From Cryobacterium roopkundense (GTDB lineage: Bacteria; Actinomycetota; Actinomycetes; Actinomycetales; Microbacteriaceae), in contig NZ_JACHBQ010000001.1 of NCBI RefSeq assembly GCF_014200405.1, positions 124,001 to 188,000 of the forward strand: a DNA stretch of 64,000 bases. Reading direction: 5' to 3'. Below the pieces are notes generated by a model. The model was not told where the DNA came from. It did no database searches and saw nothing but the letters and a program-made list of their open reading frames with translations. Both the position numbers and the translations under genes were made by a program. Of the stretch, positions 1 through 8,291 are shown in pieces (the stretch's first letter is position 1; the number at the start of each line of letters is the position of its first letter).

Positions 1-399
1 GCCGTCGGTCGTGACGAGTTCGACGCGGGGGGTGTCGTCCCAGCGGGCGAGCATCTCCCGAAGCAGCCGGGCCACCGTGGACTTGCCCACCGCCACCGAG
101 CCGGCGACGCCGATCACGAACGGGGTGCGTTGGGCGCGTTCGCCGAGAAAGTCACTCGTGGCGCGGTGCAGTTGCCGGGCGCCCGCGGCGTAGAGGTTGA
201 GCAGCCTGCTGAGCGGGAGGTAGACATCCGTCACCTCGTTGAGGTCGAGGGGCTCCCCGAGACCGCGGAGCTGAACGAGCTCGGTCTCTTTCAGGGGGAG
301 GCGGGTGGTTGGCGCGAGGGCCGCCCAGTCTGCCCTGTCGAGCTCCACAAATGGGGTGCCGTGGCCGTTGTTGCGCGCACTGAACATCGGATCGGACAT
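1..399 (-). CDS. coaA: Type I pantothenate kinase, N-terminal part (runs off the window)
   Basis: Phosphorylates pantothenate with ATP, the first committed step of coenzyme A synthesis in the cytoplasm. The 133 visible codons include the Walker A loop GSVAVGKST at residues 100-108 in a context typical of bacterial CoaA. The ATG at 399-397 is preceded on the minus strand by TAAGCT at 412-407, only 7 nt from the start codon, so the mRNA is probably leaderless. It is divergent from glmS, with only 33 bp between the two start codons. The C-terminal portion lies beyond base 1. Confidence 0.93.
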   Translation of the reverse strand, partial: MSDPMFSARNNGHGTPFVELDRADWAALAPTTRLPLKETELVQLRGLGEPLDLNEVTDVYLPLSRLLNLYAAGARQLHRATSDFLGERAQRTPFVIGVAGSVAVGKSTVARLLREMLARWDDTPRVELVTTDG

Positions 400-432
400 T
401 CCCCCAAGCTTAGTCCGACTAAAATCAAGGCC
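400..432. promoter_or_regulatory. Divergent coaA/glmS promoter region with two leaderless-type -10 boxes
   Basis: TAAGCT (412-407, minus strand) lies 7 nt from the coaA ATG and TAAAAT (420-425, plus strand) lies 7 nt from the glmS ATG. Both fit a TANNNT -10 element that would put transcription initiation at or next to the start codon. No Shine-Dalgarno sequence fits in either gap. The gap is too short for independent upstream regulatory regions, so the two promoters must overlap. Confidence 0.6.
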
Positions 433-2283
433 ATGTGCGGAATCGTAGGTTATGTCGGTAACAGCAAAAGCGTTGAGGTCCTGATGGGCGGACTCCGCAG
501 ACTCGAGTATCGGGGGTATGACTCGGCCGGGATCGCGGTCATTGATGACGAGGGCACGCTCACCACGGTGAAGCGTGCCGGCAAGCTCAAGGTGCTCGCC
601 GACGAACTCGCGGCCCACCCGATCGCCAACGGCGGAACCGGCATCGGGCACACCCGCTGGGCCACCCACGGCGGCCCCACCGACGAGAACGCGCACCCTC
701 ACCTCGGCGACAACGGCAAACTCGCCCTCATTCACAACGGCATCATCGAAAATTTCGCGCCGCTGCGCGACGAGCTCCTCGCCGAGGGCTACACGTTCCT
801 GAGCGAGACCGACACCGAGGTCGCCGCCGTGCTCCTCGGCCGCGAGTACCAGCGCGTGGGCGACCTGGGCGAGGCCTTCCGCGCCATCGTCAACCGTCTC
901 GACGGCGCCTTCACCCTTCTGGCAGTGCACGAAGACCAGCCCGGCGTGGTCGTCGGCGCCCGCCGCAACTCCCCGCTCGTGATCGGCCTGGGCGACGGCG
1001 AGAACTTCCTCGGCTCCGACGTGGCGGCCTTCGTCGAGTACACCCGCCGCGCCGTGGCCATCGGCCAGGACCAGATCGTGACCATCACAGCGGATGCCGT
1101 GACCGTGACCGACTTCGACGGCGTGAGCGTCGAGACCGAGGAGTTCGACATCGCCTGGGACGCGTCCGCGTCAGAAAAAGGCGGTTGGTCCAGCTTCATG
1201 GCCAAAGAAGTTTCCGAGCAGCCCGACGCCGTCGCCAACACCCTGCGCGGCCGCATCCACGAGGGCCACGTGGAGGTTCCCGAGCTCACGGCTTTCGGTG
1301 ACGACGTGCTCGCCGGCATCCGTCGTATCGTCATCATCGCCTGCGGCACGGCGGCCTACGCCGGCCAGACGGCCAAGTACGCCATCGAGAAGTGGGCCCA
1401 GGTTCCCGTCGACGTGGAACTCAGCCACGAGTTCCGTTACCGCGACCCGGTGCTGAGCGACGACACCCTCGTTATCTCGATCAGCCAGTCCGGCGAGACG
1501 ATGGACACTCTCATGGCCGTGAAATACGCCATGTCCCTCGGCGCCAAGGCCATCTCGATCTGCAACACGCAGGGCGCGACCATCCCGCGCGAATCTGACG
1601 CCGTGATCTACACTCACGCCGGCCCCGAGGTGGCCGTGGCCTCCACGAAGGCGTTCGTCGCGCAGATCTCCGCGCTCTACCTCTTCGCGCTGCACCTCGC
1701 TCGCGTGCGCGGCACGTTGAGCGCGACCGAGCAGCTCGAGCAGGTCGAGGAGCTTCAGGCCATTCCCGCGAAGCTCGCGACCACGCTCCTCGCCGAGGAT
1801 TCGGTGCGTCAGCTTGCGCGCTACATGTCGGACACTCGCGCGGTGCTGTTCCTGGGCCGCCACGTGGGCTTCCCGATCGCGCTTGAGGGCGCGCTCAAGC
1901 TCAAGGAGCTCGCCTACATCCACGCTGAGGGGTTTGCCGCCGGCGAGCTCAAGCACGGACCGATCGCGCTGATCGAACCGGGCCAGCCCGTGTTCGTCGT
2001 GGTGCCAAGCCCGCGCGGTTCAGCACACCTGCACCCGAAGGTCGTCTCCAACATTCAGGAGATCCGCGCACGCGGCGCCCGCATCATCGCGATCGCCGAG
2101 GTCGGCGATGCGGCCGTGTTGCCCTTCGCCGACACCGTGATCCACATCCCGCTCGCCGGCCCGCTGTTCGAGCCGCTGCTCGCCGTGGTCCCGCTGCAGA
2201 TGTTCGCCATGGAGCTCGCCATCGCGAAGGGCCTCGACGTGGATCAGCCGCGCAACCTCGCGAAGTCGGTCACGGTCGAGTAG
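433..2283 (+). CDS. glmS: Glutamine--fructose-6-phosphate aminotransferase (isomerizing)
   Basis: Makes glucosamine-6-phosphate from fructose-6-phosphate and glutamine, the entry step to UDP-GlcNAc and cell-wall synthesis. The 616-aa protein starts MCGIVGYVG, leaving Cys2 as the N-terminal nucleophile of the glutaminase domain after Met removal. Two SIS sugar-isomerase domains follow, and it ends in the family's NLAKSVTVE tail. The frame is open upstream for another 101 codons, but only the ATG at 433 gives the obligatory Cys at position 2. A TAAAAT -10 box 7 nt upstream suggests a leaderless transcript. Confidence 0.97.
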   Translation: MCGIVGYVGNSKSVEVLMGGLRRLEYRGYDSAGIAVIDDEGTLTTVKRAGKLKVLADELAAHPIANGGTGIGHTRWATHGGPTDENAHPHLGDNGKLALIHNGIIENFAPLRDELLAEGYTFLSETDTEVAAVLLGREYQRVGDLGEAFRAIVNRLDGAFTLLAVHEDQPGVVVGARRNSPLVIGLGDGENFLGSDVAAFVEYTRRAVAIGQDQIVTITADAVTVTDFDGVSVETEEFDIAWDASASEKGGWSSFMAKEVSEQPDAVANTLRGRIHEGHVEVPELTAFGDDVLAGIRRIVIIACGTAAYAGQTAKYAIEKWAQVPVDVELSHEFRYRDPVLSDDTLVISISQSGETMDTLMAVKYAMSLGAKAISICNTQGATIPRESDAVIYTHAGPEVAVASTKAFVAQISALYLFALHLARVRGTLSATEQLEQVEELQAIPAKLATTLLAEDSVRQLARYMSDTRAVLFLGRHVGFPIALEGALKLKELAYIHAEGFAAGELKHGPIALIEPGQPVFVVVPSPRGSAHLHPKVVSNIQEIRARGARIIAIAEVGDAAVLPFADTVIHIPLAGPLFEPLLAVVPLQMFAMELAIAKGLDVDQPRNLAKSVTVE

Positions 2284-2317
2284 GCACCTCGAGACGCGGA
2301 GCAGAAGAGGCAGCGGA

Positions 2318-2674
2318 ATGATCCGGGGTATCGGCGTCGACATCGTCGACCTGGCGCGATTCACGCGTCAGGTCGAACGAACCCCCGGGCTCATTCCGCG
2401 ACTCTTCGCCGTGGGTGAGCGCGGGCTGCCCGTGCACTCCCTGGCCGGGCGCTTCGCTGCCAAGGAGGCGCTGATCAAGGCCCTCGGCGACAGCGTAGGC
2501 ACAACGTGGCAGGAGTTGGAAATCGCGTCGGACGCCCACGGTAACCCCGGTTTCGTGCTGCACCCATCGCTCACGGCAGTGATGGCCTCGCGTGGGATCA
2601 CCTCGCTGCACGTCACGATGACGCACGATGCGGGCGTTGCCTGCGCCTTCGTAGTGGTGGAAGGTGACGCGTGA
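2318..2674 (+). CDS. acpS: Holo-[acyl-carrier-protein] synthase
   Basis: Transfers phosphopantetheine from CoA to the acyl carrier protein. The 118-aa length is normal for AcpS. The metal-binding Asp is D8 in GIGVDIVDLARF, and the conserved Glu is E50 in the FAAKEALIKAL motif. The gene lies 34 bp after glmS and 24 bp before tsaE, suggesting one transcription unit. The alanine racemase gene found at this spot in many actinobacteria is absent here. Confidence 0.95.
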   Translation: MIRGIGVDIVDLARFTRQVERTPGLIPRLFAVGERGLPVHSLAGRFAAKEALIKALGDSVGTTWQELEIASDAHGNPGFVLHPSLTAVMASRGITSLHVTMTHDAGVACAFVVVEGDA

Positions 2675-2698
2675 GCGGCCTCTCCCAGCGGCATCCGC

Positions 2699-3196
2699 AT
2701 GCATAGCCGGATCGCCGACTCCGAGGCGATGCACCAGTTCGGCGTGCACCTTGCCGCGCGTCTGCGCACGGGCGACCTCGTGGTACTCACCGGCCCGCTC
2801 GGTGCCGGGAAGACCACGCTGACCCGCGGTCTCGGCGAGGGCCTGCAGGTGCGCGGAGCGGTAACGAGCCCCACCTTCGTGCTCGCCCGCACGCACCCGA
2901 GCACCATCGGTGGGCCGTCGCTCGTGCACGTCGACGCGTATCGGCTCGCGAACGCGATGGAACTCGACGACCTTGACATCGACTTCGCGCACTCCATCGT
3001 GGTTGTGGAGTGGGGTCGCGGCATGCTCGACGGCATCACAGATTCCTGGCTCGACATCGAGATCGAGCGCCCGACCGGTGCATCGACGGCGCATGCCGAT
3101 GCCGACGTCGACCTCGACGCCGACGAACCCCGCACTGTCACCGTCACGGCACACGGCCCCCGCTGGTCGCCCACCGCCTGGCCCCAGGTCCCGTGA
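2699..3196 (+). CDS. tsaE: tRNA threonylcarbamoyladenosine biosynthesis ATPase TsaE
   Basis: ATPase partner of TsaB and TsaD in t6A37 modification of ANN-decoding tRNAs. The 165-aa protein has Walker A GPLGAGKTT at residues 32-40, a SPTF switch segment, and the HVDAYRL and VEWG motifs of the family. An in-frame stop at 2672-2674 makes the ATG at 2699 the first possible start. The C-terminus carries an Asp-rich stretch (DADADVDLDADE) beyond the usual domain. tsaB, rimI and tsaD follow about 1 kb downstream, separated by a transporter gene. Confidence 0.93.
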   Translation: MHSRIADSEAMHQFGVHLAARLRTGDLVVLTGPLGAGKTTLTRGLGEGLQVRGAVTSPTFVLARTHPSTIGGPSLVHVDAYRLANAMELDDLDIDFAHSIVVVEWGRGMLDGITDSWLDIEIERPTGASTAHADADVDLDADEPRTVTVTAHGPRWSPTAWPQVP

Positions 3197-3256
3197 CCTC
3201 CCCCTCGGTTCCCCCTGGGGTCGGGCGCGAGTCCCGCGTGCGTTTAGGCTGAAGCA

Positions 3257-3319
3257 ATGGCTACAGACGCACACCCTCCCGCACGATGCCTCTGTGGCGG
3301 AGCCTTCCTGTGGAGGTAA
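3257..3319 (+). CDS. Candidate leaderless 20-aa upstream ORF with a Cys-Leu-Cys motif
   Basis: The reading frame is ATG at 3257 to TAA at 3317-3319 and encodes MATDAHPPARCLCGGAFLWR. TAGGCT at 3245-3250 lies exactly 6 nt before the ATG, the same arrangement as at tsaB and several other genes here, so it could be translated from the mRNA 5' end. Its last codons overlap the probable start (GTG 3310) of the downstream TSUP transporter. Two Cys codons near the end, next to a transporter family that often moves sulfite or organosulfonates, suggest a cysteine-sensing leader peptide. This role is inference. Confidence 0.4.
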   Translation: MATDAHPPARCLCGGAFLWR

Positions 3320-4137
3320 CCACCACGCGTCGGAGCGCGCGCTACTGGATCACCCTCGCCATCATCGGCGTCATCGGCGGGTTGCTCTCGGGGGCGTTCG
3401 GCGTGGGCGGCGGAATCATCATGGTTCCCCTGCTCATCAGCTTCGTGCAGATGGATCAGCGCAAGGCCGCCGCGACCTCCCTGGTGGCCATCATCCCCAC
3501 CGCTCTCGTGGGCTCGATCGCCTATTTCGCCAATGACGAGATCGACCTGCTGGCCGCCGGCATCATCGCGGCCGGCGCCGTAGTGGGCGCGATCATCGGT
3601 GCCGTGCTTCTGCGCAGCATCCCGCTCGTCTGGCTGCGCTGGATGTTCATCGCCCTCATGCTCCTCGTGGCCGTGCGCATGGTGCTGCTGGAGCCGGTGC
3701 GAGGCGACCAGCTCGAGCTGAGCCCCCTGGTCTTCTTCGGCTACATCGCCCTCGGGCTCATCATGGGAATCGCATCCGGCCTGTTCGGCATCGGCGGCGG
3801 CGTCATCGCGGTGCCCGCCCTCGTAGCCATCTTCGGCATCAGCGACCTCGTCGCCAAGGGAACGTCCCTGCTGGTGCTCATCCCCACCGGAGTCGTCGGC
3901 ACCATCGCCAACCTTCGTGGCGGGCTTGTCGACCTGCGGGCCGGCGCGGTCGTGGGAGTGGCCGCCGTCGCGGCATCCGTTCCCGGGGTCGCCCTAGCCC
4001 TGCTCATGACGCCTCGGGTCTCCAGTATCCTCTTCGCCGCCCTGCTCGTGGTGGCCGCGCTGCAGCTCGCGGTGAAGGCCATCCGGGCCCAGCGCAAGGC
4101 CCGCGCCGCGCGCAAGTCGGGCCCGACGCCCGCATAG
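3310..4137 (+). CDS. TSUP (TauE/SafE) family membrane transporter
   Basis: Integral membrane protein of the family that exports sulfite, sulfonates or other small anions. It shows the duplicated architecture with two glycine-rich helices, GAFGVGGGIIMVPLL near the N-terminus and GLFGIGGGVIAVPAL in the second half. I prefer the GTG at 3310 (275 aa), because GGCGGAG sits 7 nt upstream. The alternative ATG at 3286 would give 283 aa and has no good ribosome site. It overlaps the small ORF at 3257-3319, so translational coupling is plausible. The substrate cannot be read from sequence. Confidence 0.88.
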   Translation: MEVTTTRRSARYWITLAIIGVIGGLLSGAFGVGGGIIMVPLLISFVQMDQRKAAATSLVAIIPTALVGSIAYFANDEIDLLAAGIIAAGAVVGAIIGAVLLRSIPLVWLRWMFIALMLLVAVRMVLLEPVRGDQLELSPLVFFGYIALGLIMGIASGLFGIGGGVIAVPALVAIFGISDLVAKGTSLLVLIPTGVVGTIANLRGGLVDLRAGAVVGVAAVAASVPGVALALLMTPRVSSILFAALLVVAALQLAVKAIRAQRKARAARKSGPTPA

Positions 4138-4162
4138 CCCGACCCCCGTATAGGCTGAACGG

Positions 4163-4813
4163 GTGCTTCTCGCCATTGACACCTCCGCCGGCACGAGCGT
4201 CGCCGTCGTCGACCGCGACCGTGGCGTGATCAGCGAACGCCTCGAGGCCGACACCATGCGGCACGCCGAGGTGATCGGCCGCCTGATCCGGGAATGCCTC
4301 GACGAAGCGGATGTCGCGGTGAGCGACCTCTCCGGCATCGTCGGCGGCATGGGCCCCGGCCCCTTCACCGGACTGCGCGTGGGCATCGCTGCCGCCCGCG
4401 TCTTCGCCCTTGGGGCCGGCAAGCCCCTCGTGCCCGTGGTCAGCCACGACGCTATCGCCTTCGGCCGCTACCGCGACGGCCACACGGGCCCGCTGCTCGT
4501 GGTCACCGACGCACGCCGCCGCGAGGTCTACTGGTCGGCCTACAGCGCAGCGGATGCCCACGGCCTCCCCGTGCGCATCGGCGCGCCCGGCTTGGCCAAG
4601 CCCGCCGACCTGACTCAAGCCGTGAGGCTGCGCGAGCCGACTTGGGCCCACATCGACTGGCCGCGAGTGGACGCCGTGGGCGTCTCCGCCGGAGACCTCG
4701 GCATGGTCGCCGAACTCTCCTTTGCCGGGGGGCGCCCGCTCGCCGCTGACGCCCCGCTCTACCTGCGTTCCCCTGACGTCACCCTGCCGGGCGGCCGCAA
4801 GCGGGTGAGCTGA
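4163..4813 (+). CDS. tsaB: tRNA threonylcarbamoyladenosine biosynthesis protein TsaB
   Basis: Scaffold and dimerisation partner of TsaD in t6A synthesis. The 216-aa protein has the ASKHA-fold opening LLAIDTSAGTSVAVV and the conserved GGMGPGPFTGLRVGI segment. The GTG start lies 6 nt after TAGGCT (4151-4156), indicating a leaderless promoter. The stop codon abuts the rimI ATG, so tsaB, rimI and tsaD form a tight operon. Confidence 0.93.
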   Translation: MLLAIDTSAGTSVAVVDRDRGVISERLEADTMRHAEVIGRLIRECLDEADVAVSDLSGIVGGMGPGPFTGLRVGIAAARVFALGAGKPLVPVVSHDAIAFGRYRDGHTGPLLVVTDARRREVYWSAYSAADAHGLPVRIGAPGLAKPADLTQAVRLREPTWAHIDWPRVDAVGVSAGDLGMVAELSFAGGRPLAADAPLYLRSPDVTLPGGRKRVS

Positions 4814-5344
4814 ATGACCACCTGGCAGCTGCGACGGGCCACGGTAGCCGACCTGGACGCCATCATGGCGCTCGAAACGGGCATCTTCGAGAACGACGCC
4901 TGGTCGAGCGACATGATGGCACGCGACGTGGCGGATCCCGCGTGTTACTACCTCGTGGCCTTCCCACCCGAGCGGCCCGACCTGATCGAGGCCTACGCGG
5001 GGCTGCTCTCGCCTCGGGGCGCACCCGAGAGCGATATCCAGACCATCGGTGTCGCCGAATCGGCGCGCGGCCGGGGGCTCGGACGCATCCTGATGCTGTC
5101 CCTGATCAACGAGGCCCGCTCCCGCGGTGCCCGGCACGTCTTCCTGGAGGTGCGCGCAGACAACCCTTCAGCCCAGGGGCTGTATCGCTCCCTGGGCTTC
5201 GAGGAGCTCGGCGTACGCAAGGGCTACTACCAGCCCGACAACGTGGACGCCGTCGTGATGCGCCTCACCATTCCCACGCCGGAGGCCGCACTGGCTGAGC
5301 CAGACCAGGCTGCCGCGCCAGACCAGGCCGGAGAGCCGACATGA
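4814..5344 (+). CDS. rimI: Ribosomal-protein-alanine N-acetyltransferase RimI-like GNAT
   Basis: GNAT acetyltransferase expected to acetylate a ribosomal protein N-terminus or a related substrate. The acetyl-CoA binding signature [12 protein letters not shown] is followed by [19 protein letters not shown], the hallmark of the RimI branch. It sits between tsaB and tsaD, the standard RimI context in actinobacteria. Its tail is rich in Ala, Pro, Asp and Gln (about 20 residues) and the stop overlaps the tsaD start as ATGA. Confidence 0.9.
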   Translation: MTTWQLRRATVADLDAIMALETGIFENDAWSSDMMARDVADPACYYLVAFPPERPDLIEAYAGLLSPRGAPESDIQTIGVAESARGRGLGRILMLSLINEARSRGARHVFLEVRADNPSAQGLYRSLGFEELGVRKGYYQPDNVDAVVMRLTIPTPEAALAEPDQAAAPDQAGEPT

Positions 5345-6408
5345 ACCGTACAGAGCCGCTCGTCCTCGGCATCGAGACGTCCTGCGACGAAACCGGCATC
5401 GGCATCGTGCGCGGCACCCGCCTGCTCTCCAACACGATCGCGAGCTCGATGGAGGAGCACGCCCGCTACGGCGGTGTCGTGCCCGAAGTCGCCGCCCGCG
5501 CGCATCTCGACGAGCTCGTGCCGGCGATCAACGCCGCCGTCGCCGAAGCCGGCATTCGGCTCGATGACCTCGACGCGATCGCCGTCACCTGCGGTCCCGG
5601 CCTGTCGGGAGCCCTGATGGTGGGCGTCGGCGCCGCAAAGGCACTCGCCCTCTCCCTCGGCAAGCCCATCTACGCCGTGAACCACCTGGTGGGCCACGTG
5701 GGAGCAGACCTGCTGCGCACCGGTGCGAACTCCCACGAGGAGCCCCTGGACTACCCCACGATCGCCCTGCTCGTGTCGGGCGGCCACACGTCGCTTCTGC
5801 TCGTGCGCGACCTCACGAGCGACGTCGAGCTGCTGGGCGAGACCATCGACGACGCGGCGGGTGAGGCCTTCGATAAGGTCGCGCGGGTGCTGGGCATGCT
5901 CTACCCCGGTGGTCCGCGCATCGACGCGGCAGCGCTCACCGGCGATGCCACCGCCATCCGCTTTCCCCGTGGGCTCAGCAAACATAAAGACATGGAGAAA
6001 CACCGCTACGATTTCTCGTTCTCCGGGCTCAAGACATCCGTCGCCCGTTGGGTGGAACAGCGCGAGGATGCCGGCGAACCCGTGCCGGTGAACGACGTGG
6101 CAGCGAGCTTTCGCGAGGCCGTCGTCGACACCCTCCTCACCAAGGCAGTGGCGGCGTGCGTCGACTATGACGTGCCCAGGCTGCTGCTCGGCGGCGGCGT
6201 GATCGCGAATGCGCGGCTGCGTGAGGTTGCGATCGAACGAACGGATGCCGCGGGCATTGCCCTGCGCATTCCGCCCCTCTCGCTGTGCACCGACAACGGC
6301 GCCATGATCGCGGCCCTTGGCGCCCAGTTGATCATGGCCGGACATAACCCCTCCGCTCCGGATTTCGGGGCGGATTCCACGCTTCCGGTGTCGCAGATTC
6401 AGGTATGA
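5341..6408 (+). CDS. tsaD: tRNA N6-adenosine threonylcarbamoyltransferase TsaD
   Basis: Catalytic subunit that transfers the threonylcarbamoyl group to A37 of tRNA. The 355-aa length is normal. The metal-binding pair is His115 and His119 in NHLVGHV, with the later Asp in [12 protein letters not shown]. The N-terminus carries the [13 protein letters not shown] signature. It is coupled to rimI through an ATGA overlap. Confidence 0.96.
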   Translation: MNRTEPLVLGIETSCDETGIGIVRGTRLLSNTIASSMEEHARYGGVVPEVAARAHLDELVPAINAAVAEAGIRLDDLDAIAVTCGPGLSGALMVGVGAAKALALSLGKPIYAVNHLVGHVGADLLRTGANSHEEPLDYPTIALLVSGGHTSLLLVRDLTSDVELLGETIDDAAGEAFDKVARVLGMLYPGGPRIDAAALTGDATAIRFPRGLSKHKDMEKHRYDFSFSGLKTSVARWVEQREDAGEPVPVNDVAASFREAVVDTLLTKAVAACVDYDVPRLLLGGGVIANARLREVAIERTDAAGIALRIPPLSLCTDNGAMIAALGAQLIMAGHNPSAPDFGADSTLPVSQIQV

Positions 6409-6492
6409 AAGACGGTCTCACCAAGCGATTTTCTCTGGGACGGGATATTCTGGGGCAGAGTCCGTTTGCCGTCTTGCCTGAGGAGTCCTCAC

Positions 6493-6936
6493 ATGTCTGA
6501 TCCCACCGAAAATACTCCGCCGTCGCAGCCCTCGAATGGCTCCACGGCGCCGGCTACGCCACCGCCCGCAATGCCGCCCGTCGCACCCTACGGTGCGGCG
6601 CCCGCTTATCAAGCACAGCCGGCGCCGGTGTACGCCGCTCCGGCGGCGCCCAGTCAGCCCGGCGCGTACGGGCAGCAGCAGCCCGGGCCGGGCACCTTCA
6701 ATGTGCTTTCGATTGTGGCGTTCGTGAGTGCGTTCGTCGTGTTCCCCGCCGCGATCATCTGTGGGCACATCGCGCTTTCGCAGATCAAGAAGACCGGGGA
6801 GAAGGGGCGCGGCTTCGCGATCGCCGCACTCGTGCTCGGCTACGTCAGCCTGGTGAGCCTCATCATCCTGATCATCATCCTCGCCGTCACCTTCTCCATG
6901 GTGGCGTCCAACCCGAGCCTCTATAACAACAACTGA
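6493..6936 (+). CDS. Proline-rich DUF4190-like membrane protein (first of three)
   Basis: Unknown function. The 147-aa protein has a cytoplasmic-type Pro/Ala/Gln/Tyr-rich first half (residues 1-65) and two hydrophobic segments separated by the polar stretch LSQIKKTGEKGRG, the pattern of DUF4190. I chose ATG 6493 because GAGGAG lies just upstream; an earlier in-frame start at 6466 lacks this. It is the first of three related tandem genes (6493, 7014, 7685). Confidence 0.8.
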   Translation: MSDPTENTPPSQPSNGSTAPATPPPAMPPVAPYGAAPAYQAQPAPVYAAPAAPSQPGAYGQQQPGPGTFNVLSIVAFVSAFVVFPAAIICGHIALSQIKKTGEKGRGFAIAALVLGYVSLVSLIILIIILAVTFSMVASNPSLYNNN

Positions 6937-7013
6937 CTCTCAACTACTGAATAAAATTACTGACCGCGCACGCGCGCCACGTAGCTCCGTACCAACTGGA
7001 AGGAACGAACTCC

Positions 7014-7580
7014 ATGAGTGATCCCACTACCCCCCAGGTGCCCGACGTTCCGCAGGTACCGAGTGTTCCCGAGGTGCCGTCGGTTCCTCCCGTGAACCCG
7101 CCGCCCGCCTACGGCGCCCCAACCACGCCGCCGCCGGCCCCGACATCACCGCAGGTGCCTTCGGCACCGTCCGCTCCCAGCGCGTCGACCCCGCCCCCCG
7201 CCTACGGCGCGCCCACCCCACCCCCGCCGCCCGCGTACGCCGCGCCGGCCAATCCGTACCAGTCCAACGCCTATGCAGGTGCCCCGGCAAAAAAGCAGCC
7301 TCTGCTGAGTATCTTCGCCATGATCGCCGGCGTCATCGGACTCGTTGGCGCACCGATCGCCTTCATTCCCTTCGTCGGCGGATTCCTCGGATTGTTCTTC
7401 CCCGCGGCCGGCGTGGTTCTCGGTTTCATGGGCAAGAAGCGTGAGACCGCCGCTCGCGGCTTCTGGCTCACCGGAATCATCACGGGCTTCGTGGCGATCG
7501 GACTCATGCTGCTGAGCTTCCTGCTCTACGCGATCGTCTTTGCCACCGCCGCCAACGACGGATACGGCTACAACTACTAG
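7014..7580 (+). CDS. Proline-rich DUF4190-like membrane protein (second of three)
   Basis: The 188-aa protein has a long low-complexity N-terminus made of VPxVPxVP and PPPAYGAPT repeats (about residues 5-85). Two hydrophobic segments follow, with the linker MGKKRETAARGFW between them. GGAAGGA lies upstream of the ATG. It shares architecture with its two neighbours, which suggests local duplication. No enzymatic motif is visible, and a role in membrane organisation or protein recruitment is only a guess. Confidence 0.78.
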   Translation: MSDPTTPQVPDVPQVPSVPEVPSVPPVNPPPAYGAPTTPPPAPTSPQVPSAPSAPSASTPPPAYGAPTPPPPPAYAAPANPYQSNAYAGAPAKKQPLLSIFAMIAGVIGLVGAPIAFIPFVGGFLGLFFPAAGVVLGFMGKKRETAARGFWLTGIITGFVAIGLMLLSFLLYAIVFATAANDGYGYNY

Positions 7581-7613
7581 TCAGTGCCCAGCGGTACTCA
7601 GTGCCCAGCGGTA
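7581..7613 (+). repeat. 16-bp direct repeat, two copies
   Basis: TCAGTGCCCAGCGGTA occurs at 7581-7596 and again at 7598-7613, with one base between copies. It immediately follows the stop codon of the second DUF4190-like gene and precedes a strong hairpin. It may be a replication-slippage duplication. Confidence 0.85.
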
Positions 7614-7639
7614 AGACGCACCACGACACACGTAACGAA

Positions 7640-7665
7640 GGGCGGGTGCCCACCGGCACCCGCCC
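7640..7665 (+). terminator. GC-rich hairpin ahead of the third DUF4190-like gene
   Basis: GGGCGGGTGCC (7640-7650) pairs perfectly with GGCACCCGCCC (7655-7665) around a CACC loop. No T-run follows, so it could be a weak terminator of the upstream gene or a leader structure of the gene at 7685, whose ribosome site begins 9 nt later. Confidence 0.5.
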
Positions 7666-7684
7666 GCACCACCGGAGGATTGCC

Positions 7685-8089
7685 ATGAGCGGAGCGCACC
7701 GCGACGCCGAAGCGACCACCGACGAATTCCGCATCGACCACACACGGCCTCCCTCACCGCCCGGAAGCGAACTCGCCTGGGAATCGACGATCACGGCGCC
7801 CACCGAGTGGGTACCGTACGTGTACACCGACGCCGAGGTGCATACGCTTACGACCAGGCGGCGCATCTCGGTGGCGTCGCTCACGTGTGGCGGCCTGGGG
7901 TTGCTGATCGGCATCTTCGGGGTCTGGGGCGTCTTCTTGTCTCTCGCCGGCGTCATTCTGGCACTTATAGCGCGCAACACGGAGCATCGAGCCAGGCTGT
8001 TCTGGGCGAGCGGACTCGTGACCGGCCTGGCCGGGGTGGCCCTCGGCGTGGGCTGGTTCGTCATCGTGACGCAGACGTTTCTGGCCTAG
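7685..8089 (+). CDS. DUF4190-like membrane protein (third of three)
   Basis: The 134-aa protein has a polar N-terminus of about 60 residues and two hydrophobic segments separated by ARNTEHRARLFW. It lacks the proline-rich tail domain of its two neighbours. GGAGGA upstream supports ATG 7685 over the GTG at 7601. Its TAG stop (8087-8089) lies inside the 4-bp CTAG target duplication of the adjacent IS, so the coding sequence survived the insertion intact. Confidence 0.78.
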   Translation: MSGAHRDAEATTDEFRIDHTRPPSPPGSELAWESTITAPTEWVPYVYTDAEVHTLTTRRRISVASLTCGGLGLLIGIFGVWGVFLSLAGVILALIARNTEHRARLFWASGLVTGLAGVALGVGWFVIVTQTFLA

Positions 8090-8109
8090 GAGCGTGTGTC
8101 AGTAACGCC
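8090..8109 (+). repeat. Left terminal inverted repeat of the IS
   Basis: GAGCGTGTGTCAGTAACGCC matches the reverse complement of 9854-9873 except at two positions. Confidence 0.9.
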
Positions 8110-8291
8110 TATTCGACCTTGGTGTGAGGAATTGCCGTTCAGGACCGTCTGTGCGGTCGGGGGTTTCTTGTCCGGTGGTTGAGTCGTTCGGGTTGGCGTT
8201 GTTCGTGTGCCGACTGAAAATAGGGCCAGTGCTGCGTTGACGGCGCAGGCCGGGGCCGTTGCCGCCCGCCGGGGCAGTCCCGCCTTGATGT

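Noticed and set aside
1171-1956. Long minus-strand open frame inside glmS
   Set aside because: It is an antisense shadow of a well-supported enzyme; its translation is low-complexity and lacks a ribosome site or family motif.
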